Positions 39,323 to 48,407 of a stretch of DNA of 64,000 bases are shown piece by piece (positions within the stretch are counted from its first letter, which is position 1; each line of letters begins with the position of its first letter). The notes below the pieces were generated by a model. It searched no databases, had not been told where the DNA came from, and saw nothing but the letters and a program-made list of their open reading frames with translations. The position numbers and the translations under genes are program-made. Source of the stretch: Halorhabdus rudnickae (GTDB lineage: Archaea; Halobacteriota; Halobacteria; Halobacteriales; Haloarculaceae); assembly GCF_900880625.1 (NCBI RefSeq), contig NZ_CAAHFB010000006.1:62001-126000 (forward strand), in the 5' to 3' direction.

Positions 39323-40907
39323 TTATCCCTGTCCGTACCCGCCGCCACCCGGCGTCAAGATGGTGATGACGGTCTCCGCCGGGAGTTCGCGGGTCGTCTT
39401 CGCGGGGACTGGTTCACCGTCGATCAGGTTCCGGCCCGCTGCCCCGCTCGCGCCACCCGCCCGGCCGTCCGGGGCGTGTCGGCGACGTTCGGTCAGCAGC
39501 GAGACGGTCGCCGCGCTCTCCAGGCGGATCGACCGTCGTAGCCCGTCCCCACCCTCGTGGGCACCGTCGCCCCCGCTCTCGCGCCGGATCGAATACGCCT
39601 CGACCCGGAGCGGATAGGCCGTTTCGAGGGCTTCGACGGGCGTGTTCTCGGTATTGGTCATACCGACCTGGACGCCGTCCATGCCGTCTGTGTCGGCCGT
39701 CGCGCCCCCGCCACCGCCGATCGTCTCGTAATAGGTGAACGTCGGCGAGCCGATCACGAGGTTGTTCATCGTCCCCTGGCCGGCCGCCGGGACGCGTTCG
39801 GGCGCGGCCTCGCCGATCGCCGCAAAGACCACGTCCGCGACGCGCTGGCTGGTCTCGACGTTGCCGCCAACGACGGCCGCCGGCAGCTCGGGGTTCAACA
39901 GCGATCCGACAGGGGGCGCTGACCGATACCGGGTCATAACAACCCTGGTTCGGCGGCACGTCCGGGTCTGTCACGCACCGAACGACGAAGTAAACCGCAC
40001 TCTTTGCGACCGACAGCGGCGCGTTGACGTTGCCAGAAACCTGCTCGGCCGTCTCCGAAAAGTCCACGTCCAGACGATCGCCGTCGATCGTCACGGTCAC
40101 CGCGATCGGGACGTCCGCGTCGGTGATTCCGTCACCCTCGAGTACGTCTCTTGCCTCGTAGCGGCCATCCGGCAGGGCAGTGATCTCGCTCTCGACTCGC
40201 TCGCGGGAGTACTCGATCACCGCGTCGAACGCCGTCAGGAGTCTCTCTCCGTGTTCGGCGAGCAACTCGCCGATCCGTTCGGCGCCACGTTCGTTGGCCG
40301 CCCGCTGGGCGCGCAGATCCGCACGGCGCTCGGCGGGATTGCGGACGTTCGCCAGCAGCAGGTCCTCGACCTCGTTGCGCACCTCGCCGCCCGTTACGAG
40401 TCGCGTCGGCGGGATCCGCAACCCCTCCTGATAGACGTCCCGCGCACCGGCGGGCATGCTGCCGGGCGCCATCCCACCGACATCGGCGTGGTGAGCCCGC
40501 GACGCGGCGTAGGCGACGAGTTCATCGCCTCCGTCGGGTGGACGCCGCCCGCTCGACGACTCCGCGGTGTCGGACACCTCGGCCACGATCGGCGAGACCA
40601 TCGTCACGTCCGGAAGGTGGGTCCCGCCGGTGAAGGGATCGTTCAGGACGAACACGTCGCCGGGGTCAGGATCACGGCCACGCACCGCGGCGACGGCGTC
40701 GGGCATCGCGCCGAGATGGACCGGGATGTGTTCGGCCTGGGCAACGAGTCGGCCGTCGGCGTCGAAGATCGCCGTCGAGCAGTCCCGGCGCTCGGCGATG
40801 TTCGGCGAATACGCCCCGCGGATCAACACGTCGCCCATCTCCTCGGCGACGCCCTCTAGCTGGTTGCGCACGATCTCCAGTTCGATCGCATCGAAAGCGT
40901 CGCTCAT
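39323..40907 (-). pseudogene. hyuB: Hydantoinase/oxoprolinase subunit B, frameshifted
   Basis: HyuB-type protein. Frame one reads FDAIELEIVRNQLEGVAEEM, then DPFTGGTHLPDVTM and ends sensibly at CYDPVSVSAP. The other frame continues GSLLNPELPAAVVGGNVETSQ to [12 protein letters not shown], the normal C-terminus. One extra base in or next to a run of five C residues (plus-strand G at 39912-39916) explains the break. Together they give the usual 520-530 residues. It overlaps hyuA by 4 bp. It may be a true inactivation or a base-calling error. Confidence 0.85.
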
Positions 40908-42898
40908 CGGCCGACACCACCGTCCAGGACGAGCGTTCCGCGCTCGTCGACCGATGCCGTCCATCCCGGCGGCAAGACGACCGTACTCTCCCCGCCCGCG
41001 ACGATGGCCGGCCCATCCACGACGCCCCCTGCGGAAAGGCCCTCGCGAGCCAGCACCGGCGTCTCTCGATACCGTCCCTCGAAGGAAACGTCTCTGACCG
41101 TCCGGCGTGTGTCGCCACTCTCCCGCCCCGACAGCGGCGGGTCCTCGCCGTCGATCCGCGCGGTCGTCCGGAGCGTGAGGAGTTCGACCGCCTCATCGTC
41201 GAGGCGATAGCCGCGGACCCGCTCGTGAGCGGCGTGAAAGCGCTCTCCCATCGCCGCCGGGTCGAAGGGATCGGTCGCGGGAACAGTCACCTCGTGGCTC
41301 TGGCCCGCATACCGGAGGTCAGCCTCCCGTTCGATTGTCGCACGGTCGGGGTCGCTCGCGTCCGAACGGACGGCTGCGTCCAGTTCCTCGTAGCACGCTT
41401 CGATCGTCGCCACGTCGGCCGCCGAGAGGCGTCTCCGGTGGGTGCGGGCAGCGTCGTGCGTCTCGTCGGCGGCGAGCAGGCCCAACGCCGAGAGGACGCC
41501 GCTGGCCGCTGGGACGAGAACGCGCTCGATCCCGAGCCGGTCGGCCAGCGCAGCGGCGTGCATCGGGCCCGCACCGCCGAAGGCGACGAGTGTGAACACC
41601 CGCGGATCGTGACCGCGCTCGACGGTCACCGACCGGATCGTCCGCGTCATCGTCGCATTGGCGACGCGATAGACCCCCCGGGCCGCCTCCACCGGCCCCG
41701 CAAGGTCGGCCGCTGCGGCGAGGTCGGTGAGGACGGCCTCGGCGGCGTCGGCGTCGAGTTCGAGATCGCCCAGCGATCCGCCGCCGAGATACCCCAGCTG
41801 GAGCGCAGCGTCCGTGACTGTCGGCGCAGTGCCACCGCGGCCGTAGCAGGCCGGGCCGGGGTCGGCACCCGCGGATCGTGGACCGACCCGGAGCGCCCCG
41901 CCCGCGTCCACCCAGCCGATACTGCCGCCGCCCGCCCCAACCGTCTCGACGTCGACCATTGGCACGCCGACCGGGCGCTCGGCGACCGTCGCGTCGGTGG
42001 TTCTGGCCGCCGTACCGTCGGTGACCAGGCCCACGTCCGCCGAGGTCCCGCCCATGTCGAAGGTGACCAGCCGATCGGCATTCGCGACAGTCGACGCACC
42101 GACGACCCCTGCCGCCGGACCCGACAACAGCGTCGTCACGGCGTGCTCACGGACAGTCGCCGCGTCGGCGATCCCCCCGTTCGATTGCATGACACGCGGA
42201 GCGGGCAGTTCACGCTCGCGTGCCTGATCGGCCAACCGGCCCAGATACTCGTCGATGACTGGCGTCACGGAGGCGTCCGCGACGGTAGTGGCTGTCCGCT
42301 CGTACTCCCGGAAGGTAGAGAGCACCTCGTGGCTCGTCGAGATCGACCAGTCGCCGTGCTGGTCCAACGCGGCGGCGACTCGCCGCTCGTTGTCGGGGTG
42401 GGCGTAGGCGTGCAGCAGGCACACGGCGACGCTTTCGACCTCTTCGGGAATCGAATCGGCGAGTTCTCGTGGCGCGTCTGGATCGACGGCACGCTCGATA
42501 CCGTTCGGCGTCGCACGCTCCTCGATCTCGAAGCGTCGGTCGGACGGGACGAGCGGGTCCGGCTTGCCCACATCGAGGTCGTACAGCGACGGGCGATCCT
42601 GGCGGCCGATCTCGAGGACATCCGCAAACCCTTCGGTCGTGACCAGCGCCGTCTTCGCCCCCTCCCCTTCGAGCATCGCGTTGACGGCCGCCGTCGTCGC
42701 GTGTCGGAGCCGATCGACGGCCGCCAACTCGATCCCGGCTGCCGCACACGCCGTCTCGATCCCGTCGATGACGCCCTCGCTTTGCTCGTCCGTCGTCGGG
42801 ACCTTGGCTGTCGTGAGCGTGCCGTCGACGATCAGTACCACGTCAGTGAACGTGCCGCCGACATCGACGCCGAGCCAGGTCCGCCCGCCCGCGTTCAT
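40904..42898 (-). CDS. hyuA: Hydantoinase/oxoprolinase subunit A
   Basis: ATP-dependent ring-opening enzyme subunit for hydantoins or 5-oxoproline-like substrates. 664 residues: GVDVGGTFTDVVLI phosphate-binding loop at the N-terminus, HATTAAVNAMLEG, VTFDMGGTSADVGLV, and VAFGGAGPMHAAALADRLGI. Coupled to hyuB through an ATGA overlap. If hyuB is really broken, the complex would not work. Confidence 0.92.
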   Translation of the reverse strand: MNAGGRTWLGVDVGGTFTDVVLIVDGTLTTAKVPTTDEQSEGVIDGIETACAAAGIELAAVDRLRHATTAAVNAMLEGEGAKTALVTTEGFADVLEIGRQDRPSLYDLDVGKPDPLVPSDRRFEIEERATPNGIERAVDPDAPRELADSIPEEVESVAVCLLHAYAHPDNERRVAAALDQHGDWSISTSHEVLSTFREYERTATTVADASVTPVIDEYLGRLADQARERELPAPRVMQSNGGIADAATVREHAVTTLLSGPAAGVVGASTVANADRLVTFDMGGTSADVGLVTDGTAARTTDATVAERPVGVPMVDVETVGAGGGSIGWVDAGGALRVGPRSAGADPGPACYGRGGTAPTVTDAALQLGYLGGGSLGDLELDADAAEAVLTDLAAAADLAGPVEAARGVYRVANATMTRTIRSVTVERGHDPRVFTLVAFGGAGPMHAAALADRLGIERVLVPAASGVLSALGLLAADETHDAARTHRRRLSAADVATIEACYEELDAAVRSDASDPDRATIEREADLRYAGQSHEVTVPATDPFDPAAMGERFHAAHERVRGYRLDDEAVELLTLRTTARIDGEDPPLSGRESGDTRRTVRDVSFEGRYRETPVLAREGLSAGGVVDGPAIVAGGESTVVLPPGWTASVDERGTLVLDGGVGR

Positions 42899-43038
42899 GG
42901 CCCCGGATCAGAGGAGCGGGCGGTTAAACGCTTGGGCAGACGGCTGTGTGACACGAGAGACACCCGAAGGAGATCAACGGACCCCGACAATCAGATTCCT
43001 ACGTGAGAAATAAATAGCAGGCCCACGTATCGAGGCCC

Positions 43039-43275
43039 ATGAGCGGACCAGGCCGCGACACGGAGTACACCGTCGAGGACGTCACGACGATCTTCCAGGA
43101 CCGTGAGGATTACGCCGAGCCGCTGACAGCGAGTGAGGTGGCCGAGGCGCTCGGTTGTTCCCGGCGGACCGCACTCAACAAGCTCCACGATCTCGAGGAT
43201 TCGACGGACATCACCAGCAAGAAGGTCGGCGGGCGCTCTCGGGTATGGTGGATCCCGGTGCACGTCGATCAGTGA
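43039..43275 (+). CDS. Small winged-helix DNA-binding protein
   Basis: 78 residues. TASEVAEALGCSRRTALNKLHDLED is a clear HTH, followed by a wing (SKKVGGRSRVWWIPV). Similar stand-alone haloarchaeal HTH proteins are unassigned regulators. Divergent from hyuA across 140 bp, so it could control the hyu genes. Confidence 0.82.
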   Translation: MSGPGRDTEYTVEDVTTIFQDREDYAEPLTASEVAEALGCSRRTALNKLHDLEDSTDITSKKVGGRSRVWWIPVHVDQ

Positions 43276-43299
43276 GCGAAGAGACAGCGTGGTGCGGAC

Positions 43300-44217
43300 T
43301 TACGTAGAGGCGTCCCGAGCCAGTTCGATCGCCAGCCGCGTCGCGTCGACGGCGTCGCTCCCGAAGACGTAGGTGATCGGCTCGATCCCGAACGCCCCTT
43401 CGTGATAGATGACCTTCGGTACCTCGCCGCGCTCGCGGAACACGGTCACGAGGCGCTCTCGACGGTCGTCGTAGCCCGCGTCGAATTCGATCGGATCGAT
43501 CCCGCGATCGCGGGCGGCCGCCAGCACTGCCTCCTCGGTCGCGAGGTTCAGCGCGGCCCGAACCGAGGGATCGACGCTCCTGGCCGCCAGGATGGTCCGG
43601 GCGACGTGTTCCGAACCACCGAACTCTGGGTTTGCGGGGACGTCGATCCGCCCGCGCATCGCGTGTATTCGGCCCGGGACGGCCGCCACGTCGAGTTCGT
43701 CCTCGGCGTCGGGTAACGCCATACCGACGTTCGTCCCGACGTTGGGGACGAGTGCGACCATTGCCGTCTCGTCTTCCAGCAGCCGGGTTGCCTTCCGGAC
43801 GGCCGAGAGTACCGCGCGTTCGGTGCCGACCGACTCGTCGTAGCCACGCACACAGAGGTCACAGCCCAATCCCTCGAGGGAAGGGACCTGTTCCTCGTGA
43901 ATCGCACAGATCGGCCCCCGATCCTCGAAGGCGCGGACGACCTCGAGGAACTCCCCCAGGGCCTCGTAGGCGTCCATCGAGCCGTCGGCAAAGCCCGCCG
44001 CGACGCGATCGACGGCCCGCTGGAGTCGCGGATCCTCGCTGAAACGCTCCTCGACCGCGACGTCGCCACTGACGTACTTGCTCACCGCGGCCTGGGTGAC
44101 CCCGAGATGGTCAGCGATCTCCTGCTGTGTCAGCCCCCGGTCGGCGAGCGCTCTGGCGAGCATCGCCCGCGCCGTCGGCAGAAATCTGTCGACGACGATC
44201 TCGCTCGGGAATCGCAT
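43300..44217 (-). CDS. HTH-ThiN regulator, cysteine-containing paralogue
   Basis: 305 residues. It has the same layout as the 13-kb regulator: HTH (LTQQEIADHLGVTQAAVSKY) and C-terminal ThiN (MVALVPNVGTNVGMALPDAE, then GAFGIEPITYVFG). Unlike that copy it has CAIHEEQ and GCDLCVRG between the domains, a possible metal or redox site. Probably senses a thiamine-type or related phosphate ligand. Targets unknown. The start MRFPSEIVV is supported by alignment to the paralogue (MKFVEEIVV). Confidence 0.85.
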   Translation of the reverse strand: MRFPSEIVVDRFLPTARAMLARALADRGLTQQEIADHLGVTQAAVSKYVSGDVAVEERFSEDPRLQRAVDRVAAGFADGSMDAYEALGEFLEVVRAFEDRGPICAIHEEQVPSLEGLGCDLCVRGYDESVGTERAVLSAVRKATRLLEDETAMVALVPNVGTNVGMALPDAEDELDVAAVPGRIHAMRGRIDVPANPEFGGSEHVARTILAARSVDPSVRAALNLATEEAVLAAARDRGIDPIEFDAGYDDRRERLVTVFRERGEVPKVIYHEGAFGIEPITYVFGSDAVDATRLAIELARDAST

Positions 44218-44377
44218 GCCAGGCGTTTCGACGCCGCGGCCTATAAGCACCCACTTCGCCACTCGGGAACCCGGACACGATGGGCGAAAGTGTTTCCCGT
44301 CACTCACGGGGCAATTCGGTCAGCGAGAGAGAGAGAGAGAACGAAGGGATCGGAAAGGGAAACGGGGGCGACCGAAC

Positions 44378-45373
44378 TCACCAGCGGTGATGGACGTCCT
44401 CGTAGACGAACTCCTCGTAGATGTCCCGGACTGCGCCGTAAGTCTCGTGACTGAGGGAGTCCATCCCGGCGGCGTCAACGTTGTCCCGGATATGCTCGGG
44501 CGAGGTCGAACCCGGGATGACCGTCGAGACGGCATCGTGATCGAGAATCCATCGCAGCGCCATCTGGGCCATCGTCATGCCCTCGGGAACGTGGGTTTCC
44601 AGTGCGTCGACGGCGTCCAGTCCCTGCTCGAAGGGCAGGCCGGCGAACGTCTCCCCACGGTCGAAAGCCTCGCCCTCGCGGTTGAAGTTCCGGTGGTCGT
44701 TTTCCGGGAACTCCGTGTCTCGATCGATCGCGCCCGTCAACAGCCCCGAGGCCAGCGGTACCCGGACGATCACGCCGACGTTCCGTCGCTTGGCCTCCTC
44801 GAAGAACAGTTCCGCCGGACGCTGGCGGAACATGTTGAAGATGATCTGGACAGTCTCGATGCCGGGGTACTCGATGGCCTTCAGTGCCTGCTCGACCTTC
44901 TCGACGCTGACGCCGTAGTGGGCGATCTTCCCACGGACTTTCAGATCGTCGAGCGCATCGAAAACCTCGGGCTGGTAGTAGACATCGTTGGGCGGGCAGT
45001 GCAACTGCAAGAGATCCAGCGTCTCGGTTCCGAGGTTCTCGCGGCTGCGATCGACGAACGATTCGAGGTTCTCGGCGTTGTAGCCCTCGGCCGTGTGGGG
45101 ATCGAGTCGCCGCCCCGCCTTCGTCGCGACGACGATGTCCTCGCGGTCGTAGTCGTCCTCCTCGAGGACGGTCCCGATATGGCGCTCGCTGGTACCGTCG
45201 CCGTAGACGTCCGCAGTATCGACGAAGTCGATCCCCGCGTCCAGCGCAGTGCGGACGACCGCGCGGCCGTCCTCGTCTGAAACGTCACCCCAGGCTGCGC
45301 CGCCGATATTCCAGGTCCCGAGACCGATCTCCGTCACGTCCCATCCCGTCGTCCCGAGTAGTCTCCGCTGCAT
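44378..45373 (-). CDS. Aldo/keto reductase
   Basis: 331 residues of the AKR TIM barrel: GLGTWNIGGAAWG, catalytic Asp and Tyr in FVDTADVYGDGTSE, Lys in VVATKAG, His in LLQLHCPPNDV, and the NADPH site VIPGSTSPEHIRDN. Likely reduces aldehydes or sugars. I took the second ATG (MQRRLLG). The spacer downstream holds a (GA)8 run at 44324-44341 and no gene. Confidence 0.92.
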   Translation of the reverse strand: MQRRLLGTTGWDVTEIGLGTWNIGGAAWGDVSDEDGRAVVRTALDAGIDFVDTADVYGDGTSERHIGTVLEEDDYDREDIVVATKAGRRLDPHTAEGYNAENLESFVDRSRENLGTETLDLLQLHCPPNDVYYQPEVFDALDDLKVRGKIAHYGVSVEKVEQALKAIEYPGIETVQIIFNMFRQRPAELFFEEAKRRNVGVIVRVPLASGLLTGAIDRDTEFPENDHRNFNREGEAFDRGETFAGLPFEQGLDAVDALETHVPEGMTMAQMALRWILDHDAVSTVIPGSTSPEHIRDNVDAAGMDSLSHETYGAVRDIYEEFVYEDVHHRW

Positions 45374-45495
45374 GTTCAACCACTATATTAGCCCTCCACA
45401 CACTTGTAGCGCCCGCTCCTGGCCCGAAGGGCTAATCCCGGGTTCGACCACGGTACGGTGGGTCGTCGCCTTGACCACCAACGTCGGAGGCGACG

Positions 45496-45660
45496 TCAGT
45501 GATCGCCGACCCACTTCGCGCGGCGCACGTCGTAGCTCCCACACTCCGGACAAGTGTGATACTGGACCGGGTGTGGCGTCTCACAGGACAGGCAGAGATA
45601 TGGGAGCGCCTCAGCCTCGTCGGCACCCGAGAGGAACGTGTCACGATCGAAGACACCCAT
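45496..45660 (-). CDS. Small zinc-ribbon protein
   Basis: 54 residues: MGVFDRDTFLSGADEAEALP, then CLSCETPHPVQYHTCPECGSYD with two CxxC pairs, ending RRAKWVGDH. Compact haloarchaeal zinc ribbon, function unknown. The start was chosen over an ATG 12 codons upstream because the domain begins here. Confidence 0.75.
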   Translation of the reverse strand: MGVFDRDTFLSGADEAEALPYLCLSCETPHPVQYHTCPECGSYDVRRAKWVGDH

Positions 45661-45853
45661 CGTTACCACAACTGTATCGTGCACACCGAAGGTCAAAAAG
45701 GCAGTCGATAGTTTACGCCTTCGACCCCGCTTTCGTCTGTCGGTTTGGATTCATTTATAACGGAACCAGATATATGATCAGTAGAAGGACATATACTATG
45801 TATTTTATTTATTTTCAAATAATACACGCATCTCTCGTGGCCGTGCGTCGAGT

Positions 45854-46001
45854 ATGGTGGCCCCCATCACGACACTGGGCGAGCGCTCGCGAACAGATCT
45901 CGGGTAGGGCGCTACCACACGAGCACGTCTTCGTGGACCTATGGCTGACAGCGGAGCGCAACCCGACCGACACCGATTGGGATGCTGTCGTGGATGCCTG
46001 A
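45854..46001 (+). pseudogene. Phosphotriesterase-family remnant (N-terminus only)
   Basis: MVAPITTLGERSRTDLG runs into a stop. After removing one base near 45903 the frame continues GRALPHEHVFVDLWLTAERN, the metal-binding HxH opening of phosphotriesterase-related TIM-barrel proteins. Only about 48 of some 330 residues are left; the sequence is cut off next to the mobile-element boundary. The 190 bp upstream are AT-rich and hold no gene. Confidence 0.65.
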
Positions 46002-46038
46002 CCGGATTCTTGACGATACGCTCGAAGACGACGAATAA
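46002..46038 (+). pseudogene. Remnant of an element gene outside attL
   Basis: The segment encodes DRILDDTLEDDE-stop, very similar to the C-terminus DALDDALEDDE of the small element gene that ends at 48407. It lies just outside the left 61-bp repeat and partly overlaps it, suggesting an older related element was here. Confidence 0.6.
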
Positions 46039-46093
46039 ACAGGCGATTATCTGTCTGTCGTACTTCGGCAGGAAACCAAGTCCGCCCTCCCCG
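46033..46093 (+). repeat. attL: 61-bp direct repeat with tRNA-Tyr 3' end
   Basis: Matches 52973-53033 with two mismatches in 61 positions. Its last 13 bp (TCCGCCCTCCCCG) equal the 3' end of tRNA-Tyr in reverse orientation, while the rest matches the sequence just beyond that tRNA. Homology stops sharply at 46094. Confidence 0.9.
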
Positions 46094-46149
46094 TACTGAG
46101 GTATCTTCCGCGCGGTACTCCTCTCCGTCTGGCTTGAAATTACGTGAAT

Positions 46150-47141
46150 TCATAGCTCGAAGAACCTCCGTCGCTGTTCCGCCTTCTGACGCTTGCTCCG
46201 CCGGTCGTAGTGCTTATCCAGAATGTCCTCACTCGCGTCCATCCGATCCGACACGAGAGAACGATCCTCGTCAGCGAGCCGGTGCGCCGTTACCCGTCCA
46301 CTCCGAACGTCGTGGGGAGATCGCGCCGACGGGCACGTACTCATCTGCGAGTAGTGGGCGGCCTCGCACTCCTCCGGGTCACGGTCATGGGGACAGCCCT
46401 CGCCACGCCAGCACGGGCGCGTGACGCGGTACAAGGTGTCTCGACAAGCAGACACCGACACCCGGCCGTTCCGGGTCGTCACGAGCGGGGCACGCCCATA
46501 CTCGTCAGTCACGCCCTCTCGCGGACCGTGGATGTAATCGTCAAGAACCTGGGCGACGTGACCGCTGATCGCATTCCATCGCTCACTCTTCTCCCCGTTC
46601 TTGAGCGGGGTGCCTTTCTCCGGGCGGTGAACGAAATGAACCGCCGGTCCGTCGGCACGAGGGCGTTCACCCTCTAAGTCCACGTCGCCAAGGTCGAGCG
46701 ATCGGAGCGCCCCGACTCGGCACCCAGTGTGCCACAGTAACAGAACGATCACGTGGCGACGACTCGCGTACTCATATCGCTCCAGGTAATCGACGATCTC
46801 GACAGCACGGTCCGGGTCGAGCGTACTATCGCTCACGTCCTGGGACCCGTCCATCCGGGGAAGTGGAACCTGATCAAACAACTCCTCGCGAACGGCGTCC
46901 ACCTCGCCACAGAACCGAAGGAACGCCCGGAGCGTCGCCACACGCGATAGGCGTACAGGTCCCGGCCGGACAGCTCGTTCAGGTTCGCGATCCCCTCCTC
47001 GTCACACCACGCGACGAACGCACGCAGGCGGTACTTCTGACCGTCGAGCGTTTGATCCGCCGCGTCGTCGCGGGACTCTAGATACAGGTCGAGCGCCTTG
47101 GAAGGGGACAGTGGCTCCAAAGCGGCGCTCACGCTCGACAC
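46150..47141 (-). pseudogene. Tyrosine recombinase (integrase) with internal deletion
   Basis: The C-terminal catalytic domain is intact: Arg in HTGCRVGALRSLDL, HDVR, and a final DKHYDRRS with the nucleophilic Tyr. The N-terminal SAM-like core-binding domain (KALDLYLESRDDAADQ, then YRLRAFVAWCDEEGIANLNE) ends at LSGRDLYAYR and is out of frame with the following VATLRAFLRFCGEVDAV. Around 20 linker residues that I would expect are missing at the junction near 46933-46945. The start is uncertain (GTG or the TTG six codons earlier). Confidence 0.85.
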
Positions 47142-47664
47142 CCTCCGCTCTTGGACCAACCGGATTCAGGCCCGAACGAACTCCCACTGAAGGAGTGGAT
47201 TCGATCGCTCTCACACTCGCGGGCGATCGGTGCGCACGGATGCGCGAATCGCCAGCGTCCGGTTTGTTTGTCGCTGCGAACCGTCGGCACGGCCTCGTCT
47301 TCGTACATAGGCAGCAGGAAGTGAAACCACCCGTGGGAAAAGGGGCAGTCCACACGCGAGGTGAAAGTGAAATTGGTCGGCGTAGCGATACCGCCCGGTG
47401 GTACTGTCGGGGTGGCTTTTCGTCGTGGGCTTGGTGATCTCATACCGGGTCGCTCCCAAGAGCGACACCCCTGCCGACTGGGACACCGGCGGGCAACTTC
47501 CTCTCGTGAGCCTGCTGACGCAGGTTCGGGTGTGTCACTCTCAATTCATCGGTGATGTAACCCTCTTACTTAAATCCTAACGTACGTTATTCTATAGAGT
47601 AACGAATGTTTTGTAGCCGACAATCATCCGGTGGAAATATGGAATCGTCTTCCAAGTGCAGGAT
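47142..47664. other. Element spacer without a convincing gene
   Basis: Several overlapping open frames exist on both strands, none with a recognisable domain or a good start context. The rightmost 80 bp are AT-rich (AACGTACGTTATTCTATAGA) and hold the likely promoter of the winged-helix gene; AACGTACGTT at about 47579-47588 is a perfect 10-bp palindrome that may be its operator. Confidence 0.5.
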
Positions 47665-47931
47665 ATGCGCAGACCGAGGGTTTCGTGGATGACTCAGGCA
47701 GATGATCGTCTACTTGAAACCCTCGATGATTCCGGTTTGATACTTTCTCCTCGGGTTCTGGCTATCAACACCGACTATTCACGTCACTACGTGAGTGAAC
47801 GGCTCGCGGTTCTCGTAGAGGGTGGTCTTGTCGCAAAAGAGATGGAAGGAATCTATCGGATCACAGAGAAGGGAAAACAGTACCTCACGGGCGATCTCGA
47901 TGCTGACGATCTGCAACTCGAAGGAGAGTGA
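47665..47931 (+). CDS. Winged-helix protein, PhiH1-repressor-like
   Basis: 88 residues: RRPRVSWMTQADDRLLETLD, then ILSPRVLAINTDYSRHYVSE as recognition helix, then a wing (GGLVAKEMEGIYRITEKGKQ). This family of haloarchaeal phage and plasmid repressors commonly carries the SWMTxADDRILE start. It probably controls the element's own genes. I took the ATG; a GTG three codons earlier is possible. Confidence 0.82.
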   Translation: MRRPRVSWMTQADDRLLETLDDSGLILSPRVLAINTDYSRHYVSERLAVLVEGGLVAKEMEGIYRITEKGKQYLTGDLDADDLQLEGE

Positions 47932-47937
47932 ACAGCT

Positions 47938-48312
47938 GTGTCAGACTACGAAGTCACCCCGCCGCCGGATCGTATCGCGGAGAAGGTACAAATCCGGACT
48001 GCGTTCACGACCGAACAGGGCGAAGTCGTTCGGTTCATGGTGCAACTCGAATACTGGCACCGTGGCGACTGGAAGCCCGTCGTCCGGTATGACCATGACC
48101 GAGGCGCGAAAGGCGGCCACGATATCGCCGAGAAAGGGCTTCACATGGACATCTATCGAGACGGTGAGAAAGTCGATGTGAAAGACGTCAGCGGTCCGAT
48201 CCCGCCCGCCAAAGGGCTCGATTACGCCGAAGACGACTTACGTGAGAACGTCCAACGATATATCAAGAGGTTCGAGCAATGGCACGACATCAAAAACGAG
48301 AGCAACCTGTGA
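47938..48312 (+). CDS. DUF7718-like element protein
   Basis: 124 residues: YEVTPPPDRIAEKVQIRTAF, then LEYWHRGDWKPVVRYDHDRG and AKGGHDIAEKGLHMDIYRDG. I recall this as a conserved protein of haloarchaeal integrated elements (DUF7718), function unknown. GTG start 6 bp after the winged-helix gene; it overlaps the next small gene by 34 bp. Confidence 0.7.
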   Translation: MSDYEVTPPPDRIAEKVQIRTAFTTEQGEVVRFMVQLEYWHRGDWKPVVRYDHDRGAKGGHDIAEKGLHMDIYRDGEKVDVKDVSGPIPPAKGLDYAEDDLRENVQRYIKRFEQWHDIKNESNL

Positions 48313-48407
48313 GCGACGACGAGCTTGAGGAGATGCCCGACCGCATCAGCGAGCACTTCGAGAAGGTTCGGGATGCTCTCGACGACGCGCTCGAAGACGA
48401 CGAATAG
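48279..48407 (+). CDS. Small acidic element protein
   Basis: 42 residues, too short for most gene finders: MARHQKREQPVSDDELEEMP, then SEHFEKVRDALDDALEDDE. It overlaps the end of the preceding gene in another frame. A homologous C-terminus survives just outside attL (46002-46038), which supports that it is a real, recurring element gene. Confidence 0.6.
   Translation: MARHQKREQPVSDDELEEMPDRISEHFEKVRDALDDALEDDE

Noticed and set aside
41225-43006. 593-codon open frame on the plus strand
   Set aside because: Lies entirely antisense to hyuA; its translation is Arg/Val-rich without domains, a usual shadow of GC-rich coding DNA.
44324-44341. (GA)8 dinucleotide run
   Set aside because: Simple repeat in a short spacer, no further structure.
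45815-46153. 112-codon minus-strand frame crossing attL
   Set aside because: It crosses the element boundary and is antisense to the phosphotriesterase remnant.
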